64,000 bases of DNA, taken from NCBI GenBank assembly GCA_000934455.1, contig KN886639.1, positions 77,037-141,036 of the forward strand. The letters are read 5' to 3'. The position numbers and the translations under genes were made by a program. Below the pieces are notes generated by a model. The model ran no database searches and was not told where the DNA came from. It saw nothing but the letters and a program-made list of their open reading frames with translations. Source of the DNA: Apostichopus parvimensis. Taxonomy: Eukaryota > Echinodermata > Holothuroidea > Aspidochirotida > Stichopodidae. Of this stretch, positions 54,565 to 64,000 are shown one piece after another. The first letter of the stretch is position 1, and the number at the start of each line of letters is the position of its first letter.

Positions 54565-54889
54565 CAAAAGTGATAACATGGAGATCATCTGTAAATAGCT
54601 CATCACTTTCGTCGGTGAAAACAACTTTCAGTTCCCCCATCATGCTGGATAACTACATTCTTTGTAACAATGTCTCCATTTAACATGATATCCATTGTTC
54701 CTGCATACTGAGTTCCTATTTTTAACATATCACCAACGACGAACCCAGCAATTGGTTCGTTCTTTTCGGAAGTTGAGGACTCATTGTACCAATAGACTAC
54801 AGTGAAGTTTATTCCAAAGCTGCAGTGAATGACTGCTTGTTTTCCAGCCTCGATATATTGTATACCGTAACATGTACGTTGCAATGGCA
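54565..54889 (-). pseudogene. Gene C exon: Ig V1 with one-base frameshift
   Basis: Acceptor CTTTTTAG, donor GTGATT. Reads CYGIQYIEAGKQAVIHCSFG and VVYWYNES, then DIVTKNVVIQHDG. After a run of five G (54634-54638) the continuing frame is VVFTDESDELFTDD. The exon is 325 nt; one base fewer would make it 324 nt, the symmetric 1-1 length of this family. The F-strand cysteine position appears to hold valine. Confidence 0.65.
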
Positions 54890-55475
54890 CTAAAAAGAAG
54901 ATAATTGGAGGAAAATATCCGATACTATTGTTTCTGTAATGATTGTTATAATTTGCATGCGTGAACTAGCCTAGACTCATAACTAACAATGAAAGGTGTG
55001 TAGCTGAACTACTGTTGTTTCCTTTAGTTTAAATAGAAAGGTATATGGAATTCGCATTGCCACATGTAAACCCACCATACATGCCCTACTTCCCACCCTT
55101 CCAAATAAACCTTCACATCGAATCTTACCTATTTCACGTTCCAATTATATATGTTTAAAGAGGAGGGTACTTCACAGCTTCGTTGTAACTTTCAAGTCTT
55201 TTCAAGTCAATACTTTGTCCACACTTTTTTTTAAACTTTCAAATTGATTTTCAGTGTTTCAACATACATTTCCTTGGATCAATTACATAAGTTTTTTGGG
55301 GGAATATAGTCTTTAAGCTGCCTGATTCGGTACAGAGTATGCGTAATAACAGTTATTATATGGCGAGAGAAAATTCGGCATTTATTTCCGCAAGATCATA
55401 CATAATGTTGTGTGACTCACTTGGGTGTCAAATCTGAGCTGCAAATAACTAATTGATAAACATTGAAAGACTCAC

Positions 55476-55602
55476 TTGAATGTATTCCTAATCCTAACAC
55501 ACTTCGATCCACTTGAAGTAAAGCTACAATCAAGGTCAAGGTGACTGCAGCAATCACAAACATTGTGAATTGTATGATGGAAGCACCAATAACGTTCGTC
55601 AT
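55476..55602 (-). CDS. Gene C exon: signal peptide
   Basis: ATG at 55602-55600. Reads MTNVIGASIIQFTMFVIAAV then TLTLIVALLQVDRSVLGLGI: a long hydrophobic segment suited to a signal peptide or anchor. 127 nt, ends in phase 1 at donor GTGAGT. Confidence 0.6.
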
Positions 55603-55649
55603 GTCCGTGGGAAATATGACATGTTAGGAGTGTTATGTAGTTGCCTGGT

Positions 55650-58600
55650 TTTCAAAACGTTGATTTAGGTAGAGAACACAAGCCAAAAAGAAGCATTTTC
55701 TAGAACCAAAAAGTATAGTTAATAACATTAAGGTGATGTTTGAGCTCTGTGTGTAATCACTTCATACACATGCTTCTTTGCTGATCGTAATTACTCCATA
55801 GAGAACAAATTACATGAGACATCGTTATCGTTAGCTAAATACAAATGCCACATTTGAAGCAAAATCTATGTAGACTTAGCTGTATTTACTGTAGAATGAG
55901 GGTTGATACAGTAAGGTCTGCTACTAAAGATATAGTCATTTATTAGCAAATATCAGGTTACAAAGTAGATAACTATAGAAAATATGTCTTAAAATGTTGT
56001 TGAGAAGACGTTTTAGGAAAAGTTATGCTACTGACGATAATTTTTTTACAGTTGTGATATTAAAATATATAGATGAAAAGGAAATTGTTCTGCTAAAATC
56101 CCAACAGCATAATTAGACTCAATCTCGTTTAATTCTTAAATGGCATAAGCTTGGTGCTTCAGATACACATAATCCAAACTTAGATGGGGTATTTATATTA
56201 TGAAGAACCACAGTCAAAGATGGTTAATGCATAACGTATTCAAAATACCAACAATGGTATTTACATATATATAATCAAAGTCAATATTCAAGCATTTTAA
56301 GACACTTGGTATAGTTGAGCTTTGCCCATTGAATAATTTGTTTTTGCTGGTGGGTGCATTCTAACGCAGCAAGTGTTCCCCCAAACAATGGAGACAAAGG
56401 ACTCCTCCTTAATTGACTGTGCCGATTTGTCCCTTGGGGTAGCATACAACAGAATACGAAGTTGTTAGTTTACCCAACACTCCAAGAATAAGACATTTTA
56501 TTATTAACAGTTGACCCTATATCTCTTGTCCATAAAAAACAGATTAATTTTTCATTATCATTAAAGGATAAACTTACAGATTTAGTGAGTGGGGATTTTA
56601 GACCACAGTGAATCACCAGGGCACCCAATATTTCTTCATTGTATCCTACTTTTCGTTGGTTTCTTTCCCAATTAGGTGGACTCTCAGGTAATGTGTGTAC
56701 ATGCATATGCTTTGCACTAAAAGTGTAATGGTTTGAGGGTAATTAGGTAAGAGGTGTGAATTCTTGGGTAATGCAATCAAGACTAAGCAGCTATGCATCT
56801 TGATGAAAGAATCCTGGTCCTTGATATAAAATCAATATTGTAATTAGTTCTGATGGCTTTACATAGAGACACAAATGCAACAACATTTTGCATAAAGATT
56901 CCTAATTTCTTTAGCTGCATATCATTTTCAAGGCAAATTAATCTGAGTTTTAATTTTACGTCGGATCACTTAGTGAAAGTATACTACATATGTATTATTT
57001 TAAGAAACAAAGGAAGAGCGTTTTTTTTAAATGCATGTTAAATATGAGATATATGTCCTTTTATACTGTACTGCACATATGTACTTTGTAGTTTAGATAC
57101 ATGCAGCTAGACAATACTGAACTGTATACTACACAGAGAGACATAAACCGATTGACATGGAAACCATTTGAATGTCCAGTTCTCCATAATAATGACAGTC
57201 CGCATAAAGCAGGCTGAGTGTGCAACACTAGATGCTGAGTAAAGAGGGGACTTCTCATTTAATATTCCCGCCAGGAGAGTACATGCATAGTGCTGTACTG
57301 TAGTACCAATGACATCATAGGGCAGTGAGTAATTTGTGTTCTGATGAGTCTATAGCAAGCAGCTAATGTAAAAGTTACACCTAAAATCAGATCTACCTTA
57401 TACATTTTAATCATAATCAGGCAGTTATTTTTAGGATGCTAAACAATACTTCCTTATGGCTTCCTTTTATTGTGGTTTTTAACAGAAACTGCTGCACCAA
57501 CTTAACCGTACTTAACTTAACTGAAGCGTATTTCCTAATGTGCAATAACTCTAATGGTCTGTAACAAAATTATATATGTGTGAACGAAACGTGCTGAATA
57601 GTGGATTTAACTTCATCGCCCTTCGTGTATGAAAATGAAATAATTTATCATTTTGAGGTGATATGTGGCAATTTTAGTAGTAAATTGTAAAAATGTTGGT
57701 TCTAATTATTTTGGTGAGCAGTGAATGCTACAGAACAATGTACCAAGGTATTCCTTCTTTAATTCGTTGAGCATAAAGTCTCAAAGAAATTAAAACATAA
57801 ATGTGGCAGGATATTGTGAATGTTTACTCCTCAGGGCCAACTAAAGTGATCCTTCTGTAGAGATCCTTTTAGCTTATCTTTATAGTGAGTAGAGTTGTAA
57901 AGGGAGGCAAGATACGTCACAACCGCTGAGTCTAATTTTCTTGGAAAGGACAGGTACTGCTAAGGGAAAATAATATATCAAGATATATGATGGAACAAAC
58001 TATGCCTCATTGGTTCACCCTGCCTTCCCATCATCGCTTCCCCTACCATCGTTATCCCCACCCCCTCTCTCTCCAACGCAGACAAAAGGTGATTTCAAGA
58101 TTTAAAATATACCATTATCAATCCAGTAGGTAAAATAATAATTTTCAATCTGTTGGTTGATCAACGTTGGCTAGGGTTAGTTTCGGTATGAAATGAGCTA
58201 TATCTTCTTAAAATAATTCCCAGTGGATTGCCTATTGAATAAATGCACTTAATAATACACCAAATTACACAAAGGATAATACAGTAACATGGATTAAAAG
58301 TGTTATTTACTAGCACAACAAAGGCACATTAACAGAAAGAGCATGGGGGAAGTTTGAGAGTTACACTTAAGTTTCAGAATTTTTTGAGGTTGTAAGTTTC
58401 TGATAAATATTGATGAGTATATGGTTTTTAATATTCCAGAAGATAAATTCAGCCACCTTGCAATTGTTTCAATTTACATCTGGTACACAAGTCTGTCTAA
58501 CTTCCTTCTTGAGTATCGTACAGCTAGTTTTCATTGGAGAACAGATTATCATGGTCAGCCAAATTTTTACAAACGGAAGATTGAAGAACTTTGATTTAAC

Positions 58601-60320
58601 AGCTCAGTCTAAACAAACACTTGACAGAGCCACAGCAAATATGGCCACCAGGGTCTCCAACTGGAGAAGAGATGAATGCTTGTATAACCATAATATGCGC
58701 CAGCATATGAGCCAGAATTCTCTGTTGCCCCTCTTTAACCCCGTTAATGCTTAGCAATAAGATGTTTCGTGCCAATGTGTGAAGGAGTAAGAGAGCTTGA
58801 TTCCCCATGGGTTAAGCCTGTAATAATTCACTGTTATATTAGTACATGCATGGCAGCAAGGCAACATATAATGGTAGACAACTTACTCTGACATGCATTA
58901 TTGCACATATACTGTACATAAACCTGATGGTTTTGTTCATGGTGAAAAGCACCCAAATAGTTGTGCACCATTGTACATGGAATAGGAGTAAGCAATCAAG
59001 CATAGATCTCAGTTGCTTTGTCAATAATACGAGTCACTGCGTCTGGCTTTTGGGTGTCTGTGCAACAAAACAATAGAACTAGAAGTGCAGTCAGTTAATA
59101 CGCCTAGTCAGGTGTGGCCGGTATCAGCGCTCTGTATTATCCAGTATGGCTAAGTAGTAGCAGAGACCCCATAGTAAACATTTGTTGGGGTCCCTACCAA
59201 GCTTGAAGAAAAACCGTCTGGGAGGAGTTTTTTCACAAGATTATGCAGGCAAATATACATTTGATCTTTGACCTCAGTTACCACGATAACTACATATTTT
59301 GATAGACCGTGTGCATTAAAATTGTACATGTGAAGGTTGCATGTTTATTCAATACTTCCCACATGGATTGATAGCATAAAATCACTTTTCACTTAATAGA
59401 CATTTTACCTCTGATTACTTGAGCTTTCGTTCTAAGAGTTGGCTGGTTCCCAGGACATTCCTGTTCTCTAAGAATTCCCTCAGTAAACAACAATCATTGT
59501 GACTTCTTGGTATGAAATCGCAGTTATTGAAAGCAATGTAACTATTAAAAGGAAAGTACATGGGTGTATATTTGGCTTTTAATTGATGAAAGCGAAACAT
59601 TTCTGGGAAAATTTTCCCTCAATCCGTAGTCGCTGAAATTCTACGTTGACAAGTTTCGTAATAAAACTAAACTTGAAGCAATCAAGTGTGATGTCATAGA
59701 AGTTCAAAATTGTTGTATCAAAATATGACTAAATCCCATTCATCTTTTTGCCTTCATATACCCATAAAGTAAAGTCTAAACCTACAGAATTAAAGATCAT
59801 AGGCAATATCCGAAAAAATAAAGCATAACAATTAACCGTTTTCCGCGTGTAATTGCTGTAACATGACATCTGTTTGCTTCATCTTCACGCGTGGTACAAA
59901 CTGTGACAATGTCAACTATATATCCCAAACAGATGGGTATAACATGAATGCGATTTTCACCCAATGCTTGCATTTTGTTCCTTTTGCACTTATAATTTTA
60001 ACCAATGTTAAAATCACCATCAGGAGAAAAACGTGCAGAGTATTAATGTATGCAGTGACGTGCAGTGTTAAGACTTCTATAGTGATGAAGCAAACGTAAA
60101 TTCGATGTCATGCTACTGATATATAACAAATCCTTGGCACTTTGAATTACCATTTCCTACGCCACATTAAAAATCCCTGGGAAATGTCTGCAAGAATCGA
60201 GAGGGCAGGGAGGTCTGATACAGACAAAGGAAGTTCTTAATTATCTTAGAATGGAGTTAAATAATTGCTGCTCCTATAACAGACTACTTTAATCATTCAG
60301 TGTAGTAGAAACAAAGTTTT
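55650..60320. other. Intergenic between genes C and E, no supported gene
   Basis: Divergent spacer of about 4.7 kb between the signal-peptide exons of C (minus) and E (plus). It probably holds both promoters, but I see no clear core elements. A 114-codon frame at 58410-58754 has no recognisable domain or splice context. Confidence 0.4.
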
Positions 60321-60326
60321 GACGCC

Positions 60327-60369
60327 ATGCTTTGGATACTTGGAATAACAATACTATGTGCCAGAAGAG
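60327..60369 (+). CDS. Gene E exon: signal peptide
   Basis: ATG at 60327, 14 codons plus one base: MLWILGITILCARR, then donor GTAAGA. Short but with a clear hydrophobic core. The sequence upstream of the ATG is taken as 5' UTR. Confidence 0.65.
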
Positions 60370-63300
60370 GTAAGAATTTATAAGTTATAACGGTACTTTA
60401 AATGCCAGAATAAGAAGCGAGAGTCGCTGAATAGTTCGACAAGTAGGAGACAACTAAATATATTGTTAAAAGTACATTGCATAAAGTCACAATAACTATG
60501 TGGTACATGTTTTTGTCTACATATGTATGTATTGAATGCAGACCGAGAGTAACTTGTGTCGCTTACTATATGATTTCCAAGAGTTATTTTCATCGTATTA
60601 TCAAATGAGTAGCCAGAAACGAAACGTGGTGTAAGTATATGGGTCAACCCACTTGTATTTACAGCAAAGTGCATCAGCAAATACATATCCCAGGAATTAG
60701 AGGTTTTACGTCGTGTTGTATATCATGGATGTGCTATTTCTATATCAGCAAGGGATGTATATCACAGTAGCCTTATCTCGTTTTATCTATATAGTGGCGT
60801 ATACACTTTGTTTGGGGAGGCGTGTTGATTGATCACATGTTGCGCTCTCATTTAATGTCTTATCGCCAACATGTTCTGGTTTTTGAGATATTGACCTTCA
60901 AACATTTAAATATGTTAAATACTTAGAAGAAAGTCAGGTTTTTGATGAGTCATTTCTCAAAATTTATATAGCCATTATATAGCCGCTACAATCTCATACT
61001 ACAGAATATAAATTTCGCTTGCGAAAGACCTTACAGTGGTAACTACAAACACGATCAAAATGATGCATCTTTGAAGGATGCTATGTAGTCAGGGGCGTGA
61101 CAACATCATTATACATGGGTGAGGGGGATGTTTTGTCAACTCATGTTTTGCCGACTGAAAAGAAGAAAATATCGAATGGTAGGGTTGATAAACGAAGTGT
61201 GACAGGGGTCCGCTAAACCATGAAGGTCCTCTAGTTGTTGTCCACACGCACAAAAAATACTGAGGTTTATTGTATTTTTGTGCTTACATGGCTCTATATT
61301 TTTACCTGTAATATAGCATGTGAGTTGTAAATGAAATAGAGTGTTGTCTACAGTCTACATATACATTCCAATCTCCTCTCCTACATTCACCCACCCCCTC
61401 TTTCGTCATTCTCCATCTCCCTCCTTCTCTTCAGTGGCGTACCTAGAATGGTTGGTACCCGGGACGGATCCTTCCTTTGCTACCCCGTGAGGGGAGAGGG
61501 GTCTTACGATGTGCCCCTCCCCTTTGAGGATCTTTGTTATGCAAGGTGGCTGAGATGCAAAGTGATGCTATTTTTGGCTAAGCTATGAACTCATTATACG
61601 TTTAGGAATACTAATTTTTTAGTAATTTTTTTCTTTAATTTTTTCCTATTGCTTGTTCAAAATATTCATTTTAGTAGACAATTTAGATATGCATAAACCA
61701 CTAATGTGATTTACGAAAATAGGTTAAATTTCGCCCTTTCTTCTTTAGCTGGCCGCAACTAGCATCGCCATAAATAATATTTTTTTGAGGGGGCTGTTGC
61801 ATGGCATGCCCTGACTGGTAACCGGGGCAGACCTACCCCTGCCCCCGCTCCTGTCCCCGCTTAGTACGCCACTGCTTTTATTTTCTCTCTTCTCTCCTCG
61901 TTTTATTATTTCTTCATCTTTTACCTTCCTTCTTTCTCTTCTTTTACTCTCTCCTTCCCTCTTTGTTTTCCCTTTCTTCTTTCCTTTAGTTTGCCGACTG
62001 GAGTAGAATTTTGCCGACTGCATGGGTGAACCGGTGGTGAAACACTCCCCCTCCCCACACACAAACATATACCCCTCTAGATATACGGCCGTAATTGTAG
62101 TAATTTTGTTTCTTTAACTCCGCGATGTCATTTCGCATTGTGCTATAAAACTCTAGTATCTGATCACAACATGACAATTGATTCGACAAGCTAGATATTT
62201 CTTAGAAACAGAAAAGTTTCTCTTCCAGTGAAACATAAACACACTTACACTACCCGATTTACAATGACCTCGCATAGTAAACTACTAGTGGAAATAAACA
62301 TACACCTTGTAAATTTAACTATGACTAACTTCCTAAGGGAAGTTTAGGAAATTGATTGAGAGTCCAAGGAGAACAGCAGCTGCACTAGTATTTAATATAC
62401 TCATCAGTTAATAATCTGAATGATTGGCTTGGAGGCCTTTCCTTGCACTGTATGGATATAAATACTACTTGTCATATAACGAAGATATATAGCAACAACA
62501 ACTAGCTGCCTACCGTTTAATCGAATGCAGAAAATTTGTTTAAACAAAATTAATCTCTTGCATGTCTCCGTTCTAGATATGTACTCAAATCTTCCTAGCT
62601 AAGAAACGTTCGTAACATTTAAGCAATGTGCCCTGACTGACCTGACTGACACAAATAAATGTAATATTCAACATTATTTACTTTCATGAAAACCCTTTGT
62701 TGCTAACTGTATTTGATCCAGATGCTCTTTTGGTGGGCTAAGGTTGCAGAAAGTTTCTTTTGGAATCTCTAACACAATGATATGATATTCTCCTTAAGCG
62801 GGATATCTCTTTCTTACCTTCAAACTTTAACTGCGTTTGAACCTGATTTGAATCAGTACGACACAGACATGTGATAGTCACGTCCTTTGATACTTCTTAG
62901 TCTACCTACGAGATTTGTATAAGTGCTTTGAAGTTTTGGACTGCTCCTAGTAAACAAATTAGTACGGTTTAATGGATATACCGGTTGCAAACGGGCAAAC
63001 AATGTTAAACTTATATTGGAAAGGAACCTATTGCACACTGCTAGTTGAAAACACGATCTGAACATCTTGTCCTCAACCTACCAACTTGTGATATGGCTCA
63101 TTTAATGTAACCTATTTGCTGTAGTGAAATCTTTGATTGGTGCATTAAGTTAAACAAAGTAGATGGTTTGTGATATCTTCGGGTAGAACCGGATAGATGT
63201 TTTTGAGAGAGTTATGGAGATAGTAAAATCTTCTTGTTGATGTATCTTTGAATCCTGACAGCTTTTATTTGGAATGATTGCTTACATAGCTGCCAATGTT

Positions 63301-64000
63301 CTCTGTAGCTGTAAACTTTATCAATATGAAAACATTTCATAGAAATATTAATTTTCTCTGATAATGGATATATATAATGATAAATAATGGGATAAATGAT
63401 TTGAAATATTGTAAAGAAAAGGAAATATAATGTCTATGACGATGTAGTTTACATATCTCTCATCCAATTATAGCAAAGTTAATTTTATCGCAAAGTTAAT
63501 TAATTCTTCATTTTCTCTCAGGTTATGCGGAGGGACATGTTGCTATCCAGGCATCTCCAGACGGTGCTGTATCATCCGGCACACCTGTTAGCATCAAATG
63601 TACATTTTTCAATGCCACAATAGAACCAGCATCTATAAAATGGAGTCATGATGGCGTTGAAGTTGAGTCCAATGTTAACAATGCAAAATACAATATCGTG
63701 CTCCGACCAAAAGAACCACCAGGAACAATTATAACAATACCTAATTGTGACGAAGGAGACGCAGGCATTTGGCAATGCACAGCAACTTTCACAAACAAAC
63801 GAATGATTGGCGTGCCAAGATCGTCCTACACTGCCGAGAGTCGATATCATCTTCAAGTTGGAGGTGAAAAAAATTGCTACCATAGTAGCTATAATATGTT
63901 TGCTATAAAGTCTGAAAAGTTTAAAATTATAACCTTTTATTCAATAAAGTTGAGTAATACCTACACAATGATCTACCAAACAATACTAAAGAAGTATTAG
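60327..64000 (+). CDS. Gene E: IgSF gene, 5' part (signal peptide and one Ig domain)
   Basis: Two phase-1 exons are visible: signal peptide 60327-60369 and an Ig domain 63522-63863, separated by a 3.15-kb intron. They join to read CARRGYAEGHVAIQ. The domain is a canonical C2/I-like Ig fold with both cysteines. The gene continues past the window end, so its membrane and cytoplasmic parts are unknown. It is divergent from gene C and on the same strand as gene B. Confidence 0.75.
61432..61874. mobile_element. Non-autonomous hAT-type element, 443 bp
   Basis: Starts CAGTGGCGTAC and ends GTACGCCACTG, the same ends as the element at 17032. Flanking octamers CTTCTCTT and CTTTTATT agree at six of eight positions, as a decayed 8-bp target duplication would. 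Non-coding. It lies in gene E's first intron. Confidence 0.7.
61880..63500. other. Gene E intron, no recognised feature
   Basis: A pyrimidine-rich (TTCTCTC-like) stretch at about 61880-61990, then ordinary AT-rich intron. Confidence 0.4.
63522..63863 (+). CDS. Gene E exon: Ig domain (C2/I type)
   Basis: 342 nt, phase 1-1, acceptor TCTCTCAG, donor GTGAAA. B strand PVSIKCTFFNAT, C strand ASIKWSHDG, F strand GDAGIWQCTATF, then a G strand ending YHLQVGG. Both cysteines and the tryptophan are present, one sequon (NAT). Confidence 0.85.

Larger units (their letters stand above)
52810..55602 (-). pseudogene. Gene C: multi-Ig receptor-like gene, decayed
   Basis: Minus strand, in order: signal-peptide exon (55476-55602), Ig V1 (54565-54889), Ig C1 (about 54030-54333), Ig V2 (53740-54029) and Ig C2 (about 52810-53066). 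The upstream junctions are in phase 1 as in genes A and B. At least four places change reading frame: one in a run of five G in V1, one between C1 and V2 where an intron seems missing, and two in C2. No membrane or kinase exon was found. Either it is a pseudogene, or some changes are assembly errors in homopolymers. Compact introns (0.2-0.7 kb) set it apart from A and B. Confidence 0.65.

Noticed and set aside
58410-58754. 114-codon frame in the C-E spacer
   Set aside because: No recognisable motif or family; treated as chance or an unidentified repeat.

Overview
The window looks like nuclear DNA from an invertebrate animal. It is AT-rich, has small exons split by kilobase-scale GT-AG introns, and carries many transposon remnants. 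A marine deuterostome, most likely an echinoderm, is my best guess. That rests on the Ig-receptor/tyrosine-kinase style genes and the repeat types; I see no decisive species marker. Two assembly gaps (Ns) lie at 17671-17805 and 34622-35156.

The main content is a cluster of immunoglobulin-superfamily (IgSF) receptor genes, here labelled A to E. Genes A (minus strand, 16.8 to 3.9 kb, runs off the left edge) and B (plus strand, 24.4 to 46.7 kb) are head-to-head paralogs. Each has a signal-peptide exon, an Ig V-type exon and an Ig C-type exon, all joined in phase 1, at mirror positions around about 20.2 kb. Matching intron blocks show that they arose by an inverted duplication. Gene B can be followed to its stop: 15 coding exons, all phase-compatible and summing to 1974 nt (657 aa), encode signal peptide, V, C, short stalk, one transmembrane helix, juxtamembrane and a tyrosine-kinase-like domain. 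The kinase motifs are lost (HRD reads SPG, DFG reads DFV, the VAIK lysine is replaced), so B is predicted to be a receptor pseudokinase. Between A and B the middle of the V domain has diverged to about 40% identity, while the intron right beside it is about 95% identical. That is the most striking signal here.

Further right are a kinase N-lobe fragment with phase-compatible neighbours on the plus strand (50.4-52.1 kb), an isolated signal-peptide exon on the minus strand (gene D, 51.7 kb), a decayed multi-Ig gene on the minus strand (gene C, 55.6 to 52.8 kb) and the start of another IgSF gene on the plus strand (gene E, 60.3 kb to the window end). A relic C-type exon also sits inside gene B's V-C intron.

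The 16.8-24.4 kb spacer between A and B is full of repeats: a hAT-type non-autonomous element holding a LINE reverse-transcriptase piece, a large foldback element, a 100-bp palindrome, a 15-bp minisatellite and a broken Ty3/Gypsy LTR element. Gene A's V-C intron holds a decayed hAT-family transposase whose own intron carries a separate 5.4-kb terminal-inverted-repeat element. Gene B's V-C intron holds a tRNA-derived SINE and the 3' end of a Penelope-like element with a GIY-YIG domain. I found no rRNA, true tRNA gene, CRISPR array or bacterial-type feature.
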